This document shows positions 1 to 7,486 of a stretch of DNA of 45,297 nucleotides, piece after piece; position 1 is the stretch's first letter; each line of letters starts with the position of its first letter. A program made the translations under genes and the position numbers. Origin of the DNA: Granulosicoccus sp. GTDB taxonomy: Bacteria > Pseudomonadota > Gammaproteobacteria > Granulosicoccales > Granulosicoccaceae. Location: the NCBI GenBank assembly GCA_020627685.1, contig JAHDGK010000004.1:121667-166963 (forward strand), written 5' to 3'. The notes beneath the pieces were generated by a model. It saw only the letters and a program-made list of their open reading frames with translations. It did not search any database and was not told where the DNA came from.

Positions 1-8
1 GGCCGATC

Positions 9-83
9 AGCCCCTTCGGGCTGCGCAGCACAGCTGCTTGTCGCGATTTGCTGGCGCAAATCGTCGAACCTCTTTCGGTTCGA
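9..83. repeat. array of four abutting small hairpins next to a tRNA
   Basis: Four perfect inverted repeats follow one another. AGCCC/GGGCT is at 9-13 and 18-22, with loop CTTC. GCAGC/GCTGC is at 25-29 and 33-37, with loop ACA. CGATTTG/CAAATCG is at 44-50 and 57-63, with loop CTGGCG. TCGAACC/GGTTCGA is at 64-70 and 77-83, with loop TCTTTC. Spacers are 2, 6 and 0 bases. The array lies 55 bases beyond the 3' end of the minus-strand tRNA and may continue past the left edge of the window. Its function is unknown. It could be a structured RNA, a processing or termination region for the tRNA transcript, or a remnant of an inserted element. Confidence 0.6.
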
Positions 84-138
84 ATCTGAGTGTAGGGGTT
101 TTTCTGACTGGACCGCTAGGTTGGTAATTTGAAGCTAT

Positions 139-215
139 TGGCGCGCCCGGAAGGATTCGAACCTCCGACCACTTGGTTCGAAGCCAAGTACTCTATCCAA
201 CTGAGCTACGGGCGC
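139..215 (-). tRNA. tRNA-Arg (anticodon TCG)
   Basis: The reverse strand folds as a standard cloverleaf. The acceptor stem is GCGCCCG with CGGGCGC, and a G follows at the discriminator position. The D-arm has GCTCAGTTGGATAGAG. The anticodon stem CTTGG/CCAAG holds the 7-base loop CTTCGAA, so the anticodon is TCG (Arg, codon CGA). The T-arm is GGAGGTTCGAATCCTTC. The 3' CCA is encoded in the DNA at 141-139. The overall sequence resembles the family of E. coli tRNA-Arg(CCG) with a different anticodon arm. A near-consensus promoter lies just upstream at 243-272. Confidence 0.96.
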
Positions 216-242
216 GCGGGGCCTAGCTGATCGTGCACCGTA

Positions 243-272
243 ATTATACTCTGTTGAACTTATGGACGTCGA
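243..272 (-). promoter_or_regulatory. probable sigma70 promoter of the tRNA-Arg gene
   Basis: On the minus strand there is a perfect TATAAT (248-243), 18 bases downstream of TCGACG (272-267, 4 of 6 matches to TTGACA). The -10 ends 27 bases before the mature tRNA 5' end, a normal leader for a tRNA transcript. This is a sequence match only. Confidence 0.6.
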
Positions 273-284
273 GCACTATCTAAT
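254..284 (+). promoter_or_regulatory. possible sigma70 promoter of the YceI genes
   Basis: TTGAAC (254-259) and TCTAAT (279-284) are separated by 19 bases, about 50 bases before the first YceI start codon. It overlaps the divergent tRNA promoter, so the two could interfere with each other. The spacing is longer than optimal. Confidence 0.35.
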
Positions 285-339
285 CTTTTGTTATGGTTCT
301 CCTTAACCCCCTTTCATCCACCAAAACGAAAAGATCAAT

Positions 340-957
340 ATGACCACGATTAAGACTCTAACTTCGGGCGTTGCCTTAGGCGCTGTCATCACCCTGGCCT
401 CAGCATTTACCTCAGCTACGGCGGCAGATCTGTCAAAAGTACCTTCTGGTGCCTACAGCGTTGACGACACTCACGCATACATCAATTTCCAATATAACCA
501 TCTGGGCCTGTCCAACCCTACCCTCAGTTTTGACGACTTCACCATCGATATGAATCTGGACGTTGAGGATCCCACTAAATCCACAGTCTCTGTATCGATC
601 GATACCGACAGTGTCATTACTGGCTCGGCAATTTGGAAAGACCATCTTACTGGTGGCAAATGGCTGAACACAGCCGAGTACCCGAAAATTACTTTTCAAT
701 CCAATAGCATTGAAGCGAACGAAGACGGTACCTATGCGGTTAACGGCGATGTCACAGTCAAAGACGTCACTCAACCTCTGACCATGACCATCACTATCAA
801 TGGCGCCATGAATCACCCAATGAACGGCAAACCGGTTGTTGGTGTAGACGGCACTGGAAACCTGCTACGCTCTGCGTTCGGCTTAGGCAAAAACGCACCT
901 TTTATCAGCGACGAAGTGGCCCTGAACATCAGTGCGGAAATGTTTAAGAACCAATAA
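340..957 (+). CDS. secreted YceI family protein
   Basis: This 205-residue protein has a signal peptide (Lys5 followed by a hydrophobic Ala-rich stretch and a likely cut after ATAA, about residue 29). One YceI lipocalin-like beta-barrel follows. Family hallmarks are visible: YSVDDTHAYINFQYNHLG at the barrel start, WLNTAEYPKITFQS in the middle and DVTVKDVTQPLTMTI later. YceI proteins bind long isoprenoid or amphiphilic ligands in the periplasm. Their physiological role is poorly defined, although several are linked to stress or quinone metabolism. The next gene starts 25 bases downstream and carries a second YceI-like domain, so the two are probably cotranscribed and may share a ligand. Family assignment is firm; the ligand is unknown. 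Confidence 0.93.
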   Translation: MTTIKTLTSGVALGAVITLASAFTSATAADLSKVPSGAYSVDDTHAYINFQYNHLGLSNPTLSFDDFTIDMNLDVEDPTKSTVSVSIDTDSVITGSAIWKDHLTGGKWLNTAEYPKITFQSNSIEANEDGTYAVNGDVTVKDVTQPLTMTITINGAMNHPMNGKPVVGVDGTGNLLRSAFGLGKNAPFISDEVALNISAEMFKNQ

Positions 958-982
958 TTCTCCTCACTGAGTAGGTTGTTTT

Positions 983-2128
983 ATGGGTCGTTCTCCCGGT
1001 CTCCGTTATGGAGATACTGCGGTTTTCTTTCATTGGATAATTGCTTTTCTTATCATTGGGCTTTTAGCTGTCGGCAAATTCATGACACAGCTGGAGGAGA
1101 ACGACCCGCTTAGATTTGAACTCACCCAATGGCATAAAAGCTTTGGGATCTCAGTTTTAGTGTTGTCGGTGTTGCGCATCTTCTGGCGTATCACCCACAA
1201 GCCACCACCGGAACTCGACACTATCCCGGCGTGGCAACAAAAAATAGCAAACACCACACATTGGCTGCTTTATGGCCTCATGTTTGCCCTGCCTGTATCC
1301 GGGTGGATTATGGTGTCTGCCTCACCACTGAATATCGACACCATACTGTTTGGCCTCGTAGACTGGCCACATCTTCCTCTGCATGGAGTTGACGATAAAG
1401 AGTCACTATCAGCGGCATTCCATGAATACCATGAATGGGCCAGCACGGCGCTCATACTGTTGCTACTGGCTCACATCGGCGCTGCGCTAAAACACCACTT
1501 TATCGATAAAGACACCGTACTGAGGCGCATGCTCCCAGAACTCTCGTCCAAGCGTTTCTGGGGAAAACTTGCCTTGTTGATCACACTGGTTGCGGCGAGC
1601 TCAATAGTGCTGCCATGGGTAATGCACGATGGACATAAACTAGTTGCAGGAGATAGCGAAGTCAGCTTCATCGCTGACGTCACTGGCGAAGAGACGCTGG
1701 GTATTTTCACAGAAACCTCCGTTACAGCCGAAATTGAAAAATCTAATTTACCGGGCAGTAGTATTGTTGCTCGAGTACAAACCGCTTCTGTGGTGAGTGA
1801 TAACGATCAAGTTGCAGGCTCCTTGCCCGATGCTGACTGGTTTGATGTCGAAAGCTATCCAGAGGCCATGTTTCAATCAACCGCTATAGAATTTGTATCC
1901 GACGGAGAAGTAAGCGTCACGGGTGATCTGACACTTAAAGCCACCACGCAAAGCATCACTTTTCCGATGACACTCGCTGAGGAAGACGAAGTAATCGTTG
2001 CCCGCGGAGAGTTTGCCGTTGACCGGCGTGAGTATGACATTGGTATGCAGAGTCAGGATAACGACGACTTCGTTGGATTTAATGTCATCATCAAATTTCG
2101 TTTCGACACAAAAAGAGCAGCTGAATAA
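983..2128 (+). CDS. cytochrome b561 fused to a periplasmic YceI-like domain
   Basis: The protein has 381 residues in two parts. Residues 1-210 form a four-helix cytochrome b561 domain of the bacterial CybB type. It has candidate heme-ligand histidines at H17 (FFHW), H51 (QWHKSFG), H150 (HEYHEW) and H164 (LLAHIGA). After a last membrane segment (about 193-213), residues 225-381 form a YceI-like barrel, shown by WFDVESYPEAMFQSTAIEF and TGDLTLKATTQSITFPM. The barrel should face the periplasm. The expected role is electron transfer between quinone and a periplasmic partner, with the barrel perhaps holding a quinone-like ligand (inference). The stand-alone YceI gene upstream supports a shared pathway. 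The architecture is not unique, but its substrate is unknown. Confidence 0.9.
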   Translation: MGRSPGLRYGDTAVFFHWIIAFLIIGLLAVGKFMTQLEENDPLRFELTQWHKSFGISVLVLSVLRIFWRITHKPPPELDTIPAWQQKIANTTHWLLYGLMFALPVSGWIMVSASPLNIDTILFGLVDWPHLPLHGVDDKESLSAAFHEYHEWASTALILLLLAHIGAALKHHFIDKDTVLRRMLPELSSKRFWGKLALLITLVAASSIVLPWVMHDGHKLVAGDSEVSFIADVTGEETLGIFTETSVTAEIEKSNLPGSSIVARVQTASVVSDNDQVAGSLPDADWFDVESYPEAMFQSTAIEFVSDGEVSVTGDLTLKATTQSITFPMTLAEEDEVIVARGEFAVDRREYDIGMQSQDNDDFVGFNVIIKFRFDTKRAAE

Positions 2129-2138
2129 CATCAAGACT

Positions 2139-2172
2139 AGCACTACTCATCTGCGTATTTTCACGTAGTGCT
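2139..2172 (+). terminator. weak hairpin after the b561-YceI gene
   Basis: AGCACTAC (2139-2146) pairs perfectly with GTAGTGCT (2165-2172) across an 18-base loop, 10 bases after the stop codon. There is no T-tract, so factor-independent termination is uncertain. Confidence 0.3.
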
Positions 2173-2239
2173 TGCTACGTAATGTGCCAACTACAGTACC
2201 TATTACTGCGAATAGGCCAACTGAGTTCCATGCTGTTTA

Positions 2240-2277
2240 ATCGTCGTGCCCACTATCTGGTGGCCTTGCTCGACGAT
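2240..2277 (+). promoter_or_regulatory. inverted repeat in the TRAP operon leader
   Basis: ATCGTCG (2240-2246) and CGACGAT (2271-2277) are perfect complements. They enclose a smaller imperfect pairing, GCCCAC (2248-2253) with GTGGC (2260-2264). The element ends 8 bases before the strong Shine-Dalgarno of the binding-protein gene. It could be an operator for the downstream response regulator or an RNA hairpin in the leader. Neither is shown. Confidence 0.3.
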
Positions 2278-2296
2278 AAACACTTGGAGGTAGTTC

Positions 2297-3355
2297 GTGA
2301 AAAAACACTTAAAATCGGCGCTGTGCGTGCTGGCACTCAGCTGCACATCAATCGTAAACGCTGCAGAAATCAACCTGAAGCTGGCTCACTCATGGCCTAA
2401 AGGGTTTCCTATTTTCGGTACATCGGTGGATGAATATGCACAGATGGTCGAAGAACTTTCAGACGGCCGAATTGCGATAAAAGTTGATAGCAGAAACAAG
2501 CATAAGGCTGCGTTCGGTATCTTTGATTTCGTAAAATCCGGTCAGTACGATATCGGTCAATCTGCTTCGTACTACTACGGCGGAAAGGACCCGGATACTT
2601 TGTTCTTTACCACGATGCCATTTGGCATGACCGCTCTTGAACAGTATGCGTGGTTTCATGAAGGCGGCGGTTTAGAACTCGCCAACGAAGTCTATGCGAA
2701 GCATGGAATCGAAGTTATGACGGGTGGCAACACCACGATGCAGATGGGCGGTTGGTTCTCCAAAGAGATCAACAGTGTTGACGACCTACAAGGCTTGAAA
2801 ATGCGTATTCCAGGCTTTGGTGGCAAGGTTATGTCCGGCGTCGGTGCAGTACCCACCAACATCCCGGCTGGAGAACTTTACCAAGCGTTAGAACGCGGCA
2901 CCATCGACGCCCTTGAGTGGGTAGGACCTTCTTTAGATCTGCGCATGGGTTTTCATAAAATTGCGCCTTACTACTACACCGGCTGGCATGAGCCAAGCAC
3001 GGAACTCATGTACTTTTTTAATAAAAAGAAGATGGACTCACTGCCGGCCTGGGCACGTTCTGTACTACTCAATGCAGCCAAGCTAACCGGCTTCAACATG
3101 ACGGTTCAATCACAACACGAGAGCAGCATTAACTGGGCAACCATCACTAGCGAATACCCGAACATCAACGTACGGGATTTTCCTGAAGATGTTATCGATG
3201 CGCTTCGAGCCTCCAATACAGCTCTGTTAGATGCTGAAAAGGAAAGAAGCGACATAGCGAAACGAATCATTGAATCACAAGCCAGCTATTTAGAGAACGC
3301 CAGAGCCTGGACTGCGATTGGTGATCAAGCCTATTTAAACAACATCGGGAAGTAG
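2297..3355 (+). CDS. TRAP transporter substrate-binding protein, 2-oxoacid (TakP/FcbT1) type
   Basis: The 352-residue precursor has a signal peptide cut near residue 23 (SIVNAAE). The start is GTG, chosen because a strong GGAGG lies 6 bases upstream. The mature part is a DctP-family periplasmic binding protein. The conserved substrate-binding stretch LKMRIPGFGGKVM carries R170, the family arginine that forms a salt bridge with the carboxylate. It is followed by a GTIDALEWVGP motif (E207, W208). This motif set and the YYYTGWHEPS region match the branch that includes TakP, which binds pyruvate and other 2-oxoacids, and the mannitol/chloroaromatic group, rather than C4-dicarboxylate DctP. The adjacent pyruvate carboxylase gene agrees with pyruvate-like substrates (inference). 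A hairpin separates it from dctQ. Confidence 0.9.
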   Translation: MKKHLKSALCVLALSCTSIVNAAEINLKLAHSWPKGFPIFGTSVDEYAQMVEELSDGRIAIKVDSRNKHKAAFGIFDFVKSGQYDIGQSASYYYGGKDPDTLFFTTMPFGMTALEQYAWFHEGGGLELANEVYAKHGIEVMTGGNTTMQMGGWFSKEINSVDDLQGLKMRIPGFGGKVMSGVGAVPTNIPAGELYQALERGTIDALEWVGPSLDLRMGFHKIAPYYYTGWHEPSTELMYFFNKKKMDSLPAWARSVLLNAAKLTGFNMTVQSQHESSINWATITSEYPNINVRDFPEDVIDALRASNTALLDAEKERSDIAKRIIESQASYLENARAWTAIGDQAYLNNIGK

Positions 3356-3381
3356 CCTCTGGCTGACGGAGGACAAACTCA

Positions 3382-3412
3382 GGCGGCGTTGAGAATAATG
3401 CTTAACGCCGCC
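3382..3412 (+). terminator. strong hairpin between the TRAP binding-protein and membrane genes
   Basis: GGCGGCGTT (3382-3390) pairs perfectly with AACGCCGCC (3404-3412) around a 13-base loop, 26 bases after the stop codon. Only TTT follows, so it looks like a partial terminator or an RNA-stabilising hairpin. It could give more binding protein than membrane subunits, as expected for periplasmic binding-protein systems (inference). Confidence 0.6.
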
Positions 3413-3456
3413 TTTGGCTCATGAATGTTTTCATTCCCTATTAGTTTTATACGCTC

Positions 3457-4053
3457 ATGCTTAACATCATCGAATCTACCATCAATGCCATTCTAGATTT
3501 AACGGGAAAAGTGGCGTCGTTCCTTCTGATTGTATTGGTAGGAATTATTGCCTTTAACGTTATCAACCGCTACGCATTTAATGCCTCATCTATAGCACTT
3601 GAAGAACTGTCATGGCATTTGTATGCCAGCATCTTTTTGCTAGGAATTTCCTATGCGGTAAGAACCAGCTCACATGTCCGCGTTGACCTGATCTATGAAT
3701 CCAGAGCGGCTAAGACGAAAGCGATCATTGATATTGTTGGAACACTGGTTCTACTGTTGCCGTTCGCAGGCATCATGATGTACTACGGGTATATATTTGC
3801 TAACGAGTCCTATAGCTTCGGCCCTCATGCAGACACTCTGAGCGGCCTTGTTGAACAGTTTTTTACAACCGGTATCGGTGAGCGTAGTCAGGATCCAGGG
3901 GGGCTAAACAATCGATTCGTCATCAAGAGCGTTATCCCGCTCGCCTTCACGCTTACATTGTTAAGTGGTTTGTCAGTGCTCATTGCCAACTTCAAACGAC
4001 TCAAGGCACTTAAACAGAATTCAGAATTAACTGACACGGGAGCAGACGCATGA
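3457..4053 (+). CDS. TRAP transporter small membrane subunit (DctQ type)
   Basis: This 198-residue membrane protein has four hydrophobic segments (roughly 14-34, 46-66, 87-110 and 160-182). The DctQ signatures are the N-terminal FNVINRYAFNASSIALEELSW stretch, with its conserved asparagine-arginine-tyrosine and Glu-Glu-Leu pattern, and the SSHVRVDL segment. Together with DctM it forms the inner-membrane complex that imports the substrate delivered by the binding protein, driven by a sodium gradient in characterised members. Its last 4 bases overlap the start of dctM (ATGA), so the two are translationally coupled. It is longer than minimal DctQ proteins because of an extended loop around residues 120-155. 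Confidence 0.9.
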   Translation: MLNIIESTINAILDLTGKVASFLLIVLVGIIAFNVINRYAFNASSIALEELSWHLYASIFLLGISYAVRTSSHVRVDLIYESRAAKTKAIIDIVGTLVLLLPFAGIMMYYGYIFANESYSFGPHADTLSGLVEQFFTTGIGERSQDPGGLNNRFVIKSVIPLAFTLTLLSGLSVLIANFKRLKALKQNSELTDTGADA

Positions 4054-5372
4054 TCGGTGTCGCGATCTTTTTACTCGCCCTTGCGCTACTGCTGTTTGGC
4101 TATCCAGTCGCATTTACTTTCGCAGGCGTTGGTCTGTTCTTCGTCATTACATTTGCAGACCCGTCCACGTTGGCGCAACTGCCCTACCGCGTTTATTCGT
4201 TGATGGGAGATAACGGTGATGGCACCGTTTTAATGGCTATCCCTTTGTTCGTATTCATGGGTCTAATACTCCAACGTACCGGTTTAGCAGAACAACTCTT
4301 AGAATCAATGGGCGGATTGTTCGGCTCAATCCGCGGTGGACTGGCTGTATCGACTGTCCTTGTCGGAGCACTACTGGCAGCCTCGACCGGTGTCGTCGGC
4401 GCCAGTGTCGTGGCAATGGGCCTGATTTCTCTGCCGGTCATGCTCAAATACGGCTACGATCCGAAGCTCGCGTCCGGATCTATCTGTGCCGCAGGTACGC
4501 TCGGTCAGCTCATACCTCCGTCCATCGTGTTGATTGTTCTCGGGGATGTATTAAACGTTCCGGTAGGAGATTTGTTTCAGGCCGCACTATTCCCAGGGCT
4601 CGTGTTGGTGCTTTGCTATATCGCCTACATTTTGCTGTACGCAAGGATTAATCCCGATGCCACCCCTCTGGTTACCGATCTAGACGACGGTAAAAGCCCA
4701 ACAATGCGCATTCTTATTGCGCTAAAAGCGATAATCCCGCCAATTGCGCTCGTATTAGTGGTACTCGGATCGATCTTCTACGGAATTGCCACACCGACAG
4801 AGTCCTCGGCTTTGGGCTGTGTGGGGGCTGTTGTATTAGCCATTATCTACCGCAAATTCAACCTCTCAATGCTTTGGGACAGCGCTAACGAATCTGTGAA
4901 AATCACCGCAATGGTTTTCACGGTTTTGCTGGGCGCCTCAGTTTTTTCCATGGGCTTCTCTTACACTGGTGGCGAGGAAGAAATCGAACACTTGCTACTC
5001 AGCATTCCCGGAGAGAAATGGGGCTTTCTAATCTTTACCATGGTGCTCATAACGATTCTGGGCTTCTTTCTGGACTACATAGAAATTTCCTACATCGTAT
5101 TGCCACTTATTTATACTGTTTTGGACGAGCTAAGCATCAACCTGGTTTGGTTCGCAATTCTGGTGGCTATGAACTTACAAACGTCTTTTCTAACGCCACC
5201 GTTTGGCTTTGCCCTGTTTTATCTCAAGGGAGTTGCGCCCGACGGGTTCAAAACAACCCATATTTACAAAGGGGTCATACCGTTCATCATCATTCAACTA
5301 ATGGTATTGACATCAATCATCGTGTTTCCCGGCTTTTATGGATTAAGCAGCGAAGCAGTCAGTTTATGGTAG
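4050..5372 (+). CDS. TRAP transporter large membrane subunit (DctM type)
   Basis: This 440-residue, highly hydrophobic protein has about 12 predicted membrane helices and the normal length for DctM. Family features include the N-terminal FLLALALLLFGYPVAFTFAG helix, the AASTGVVGASVVAMGLISLP stretch, the GTLGQLIPPSI motif and the late FLTPPFGFALFYLKGVAP motif, which lie in the re-entrant transport core of this superfamily. It forms the conducting subunit with the preceding DctQ. The start overlaps the dctQ stop by 4 bases. The sensor kinase gene begins 10 bases after its stop, so importer and regulator are probably one transcript. Confidence 0.94.
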   Translation: MIGVAIFLLALALLLFGYPVAFTFAGVGLFFVITFADPSTLAQLPYRVYSLMGDNGDGTVLMAIPLFVFMGLILQRTGLAEQLLESMGGLFGSIRGGLAVSTVLVGALLAASTGVVGASVVAMGLISLPVMLKYGYDPKLASGSICAAGTLGQLIPPSIVLIVLGDVLNVPVGDLFQAALFPGLVLVLCYIAYILLYARINPDATPLVTDLDDGKSPTMRILIALKAIIPPIALVLVVLGSIFYGIATPTESSALGCVGAVVLAIIYRKFNLSMLWDSANESVKITAMVFTVLLGASVFSMGFSYTGGEEEIEHLLLSIPGEKWGFLIFTMVLITILGFFLDYIEISYIVLPLIYTVLDELSINLVWFAILVAMNLQTSFLTPPFGFALFYLKGVAPDGFKTTHIYKGVIPFIIIQLMVLTSIIVFPGFYGLSSEAVSLW

Positions 5373-5382
5373 TAAAAAGACC

Positions 5383-6768
5383 ATGACAGTCAGACACAAA
5401 ATACTTTTGTTGACACTTGTGCCAACACTGGTGTGTCTGCTGTTAATTGGTTTTTTAGTGCAACACCAGACACGTAGTTTATTTGAACAACAGTCTGTTG
5501 TTTTTCACCAAACGCTTAAAGCCATACGTGAAGCTGAGCTTAAAAATTATATTCAGCTGGCTCGTTCCTCTATTGCCCATATCTATGAAAATCCGCAATT
5601 AACAACGACCCAAAAGCATACGCAAGCAAAGGAAATTCTAACCAACCTAGCGTATTCCAGTGATGGGTACTTTTACGCCTATGCCGAAGACGGCACTAAC
5701 TTAGTACACCCGAAGCAACCCTACCGTATTGGGAAAAACTGGTTGTCGTTAACCGACAGCGAAGGGAAACAAATCATTCAGGAGCTCATCGCTAAAGCCC
5801 AAAACGGTGGTGGCTACACGGAATATTTGTGGGAACAGCCCTCTTCCGGCGAGATAGAGAAAAAGCTCGGATATTCTGAAATGCTCAGCGATTGGGACTG
5901 GATGTTCGGAACCGGCCTATACATGGACGACATCGAAAAGCAGGTTAACGAGATCAATACAGTTTTCGACAAACAGATTCGGGCTACCTCTTTCATCATT
6001 ATTTTAATTTCAGCCGCAGCGGTGGCAGCCGTTTTCGGGTTCGGGCAGTTGTTCCAACTCAATGAACGTCGACAAACCGACAGTAAGCTTCAGCAACTCA
6101 ATAAACGAGTCATCAATTCACAAGATGACGAGCGGCGCCGGGTATCACGCGAACTGCATGATGGTATTAGTCAAAGACTGGTGGCGATTAAATACTCGTT
6201 AGAAGAAGCCTACAGCCGAATTTCGGAATCGCCATCGAACAGCCATCAGTTGATAAAGAATTGCGAAAATCATATAGATGACACCATCGCTGAAATACGT
6301 CGAATTTCTCACGATTTGCATCCCAGCGTGCTCGATGACCTAGGACTTATGGCAGCAGTCCAAGGTCTCTCCGAGCAGTTTGAACAGCGCACAGGCATCA
6401 GCGTACACCTGGAAAAAATGCCCTTCCGAAACCTGCTACCAACGGATGCAAAGACGGCCCTTTACCGAATTGTTCAGGAGGCATTAACCAATATCGAGAA
6501 ACACGCGATGGCCACGAAAGTATCCATTCAATTCGAGTTCAAAAAAGGCTGGTTTAGACTCAGCATCAATGACAACGGACGCGGATTTAATACCAGCACC
6601 ACCGACAAAGGTGATTCCGGACTCGGACTTCGCAATATGTCAGAGCGTATGGGATATTACAAAGGTACCTTCGAAGTCATGTCCTCCCCGACCGGCACTA
6701 ACGTCACAGCAGCGATTCCTCAGAGCACAATTAGTATCGAAAATCAGGCTAAAAGTATTCAATCATGA
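5383..6768 (+). CDS. Cache-domain sensor histidine kinase, NarL-pathway type
   Basis: The protein has 461 residues. Membrane helix 1 is at about 7-26. A periplasmic single Cache domain spans about 30-190 (DGYFYAYAEDGTNLVHPK, then WDWMFGTGLYMDDIEKQV). Helix 2 is at about 200-222. A HisKA_3 dimerisation domain has the phospho-acceptor H259 in RELHDGISQRL. The HATPase domain shows EALTNIEKHA (N-box), NDNGRGFN (G1) and GLGLRNMSERM. sCache domains of this kind commonly bind small carboxylates. Since the gene follows the TRAP importer by 10 bases, it probably senses the imported 2-oxoacid or a relative (inference). It overlaps its cognate regulator by 4 bases. Confidence 0.93.
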   Translation: MTVRHKILLLTLVPTLVCLLLIGFLVQHQTRSLFEQQSVVFHQTLKAIREAELKNYIQLARSSIAHIYENPQLTTTQKHTQAKEILTNLAYSSDGYFYAYAEDGTNLVHPKQPYRIGKNWLSLTDSEGKQIIQELIAKAQNGGGYTEYLWEQPSSGEIEKKLGYSEMLSDWDWMFGTGLYMDDIEKQVNEINTVFDKQIRATSFIIILISAAAVAAVFGFGQLFQLNERRQTDSKLQQLNKRVINSQDDERRRVSRELHDGISQRLVAIKYSLEEAYSRISESPSNSHQLIKNCENHIDDTIAEIRRISHDLHPSVLDDLGLMAAVQGLSEQFEQRTGISVHLEKMPFRNLLPTDAKTALYRIVQEALTNIEKHAMATKVSIQFEFKKGWFRLSINDNGRGFNTSTTDKGDSGLGLRNMSERMGYYKGTFEVMSSPTGTNVTAAIPQSTISIENQAKSIQS

Positions 6769-7397
6769 GCATCATAAAAACTCTCATCGTTGACGATCAC
6801 CCCTTGGTGCGCGACGGGCTCAAGGCACGCATAAACCGATCATCAGAAGTGTCGGTCATTGGTGAGGCCTGTGATGGTACCGAGGCATTAACACTGCTGG
6901 AAGAATTAAAGCCGGACGTGGTTTTAATGGATATCAACATGCCCAATCTCAACGGCATTCAGACCACTGAAGCCATTCTCGACTTGTACCCGGACATTCT
7001 CATTTTAGTGTTAAGCATGCACGATGACCGCGAATACGTCTCAAGCGTCATTGATGCGGGCGCTCGCGGCTATGTCCTGAAGAGTGCTTCTGCCGAAGAA
7101 ATGTTTAACGCCATAAAAGCCGTCTATTTCGGTGGTATTTACTATAGCCCGGCTATAGCCGAATCTCTTGCGCAGAAAACCGAAGACCCTGTGGACTCAC
7201 TGACAGATAGAGAACAGGTAGTTCTGGACATGCTCGCTAAAGGTGCATCGAACAAAGAATGCGCTAATTCATTGGGCATCAGCGCCCGAACGGTGGAAAC
7301 CCATCGGCGAAACATCAAACAAAAGCTGAATCTTCGCTCGACACCCGCCCTTATCCGCTTTGCTATCGACTCAGGTTTGGGTAAAAGCAATAGTTAG
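6765..7397 (+). CDS. LuxR/NarL-type response regulator
   Basis: The 210-residue protein has a receiver domain (1-120) with acidic D10 and D11, phospho-acceptor D56 in VVLMDINMP, and lysine in YVLKSAS. The LuxR-type helix-turn-helix (about 145-205) shows LTDREQVVLDMLAKGASNKE and SARTVETHRRNIKQKL. It is the obvious partner of the upstream HisKA_3 kinase, whose stop it overlaps by 4 bases. The likely target is the TRAP operon promoter region (2129-2296) and perhaps the pyruvate carboxylase promoter downstream. Targets are inferred from position only. Confidence 0.94.
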   Translation: MSIIKTLIVDDHPLVRDGLKARINRSSEVSVIGEACDGTEALTLLEELKPDVVLMDINMPNLNGIQTTEAILDLYPDILILVLSMHDDREYVSSVIDAGARGYVLKSASAEEMFNAIKAVYFGGIYYSPAIAESLAQKTEDPVDSLTDREQVVLDMLAKGASNKECANSLGISARTVETHRRNIKQKLNLRSTPALIRFAIDSGLGKSNS

Positions 7398-7422
7398 CAT
7401 TTGTTTCACTAGGCGCAAGCCT

Positions 7423-7451
7423 CTGACTTAACAAGTATATCTCGGTAGAAT
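7423..7451 (+). promoter_or_regulatory. probable sigma70 promoter of the pyruvate carboxylase gene
   Basis: CTGACT (7423-7428) and TAGAAT (7446-7451) are separated by 17 bases. The -10 ends 35 bases before the chosen TTG start. This suggests the gene can be transcribed independently of the TRAP/two-component operon. Sequence match only. Confidence 0.5.
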
Positions 7452-7486
7452 ACTCGCTATCCGACCACCATCAGGAGACTCACGTT

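Noticed and set aside
1-138. Integrase attachment site or genomic island edge at the tRNA
   Set aside because: No integrase gene and no second copy of the tRNA 3' end was seen in the window. The hairpin array is kept as a separate observation.
2182-2400. 72-codon plus-strand frame over the TRAP leader
   Set aside because: It overlaps the signal-peptide region of the binding protein in another frame and lacks a ribosome site.
5018-5386. 122-codon plus-strand frame overlapping the end of dctM
   Set aside because: It is out of frame with the conserved DctM C-terminus and has no homologous features.
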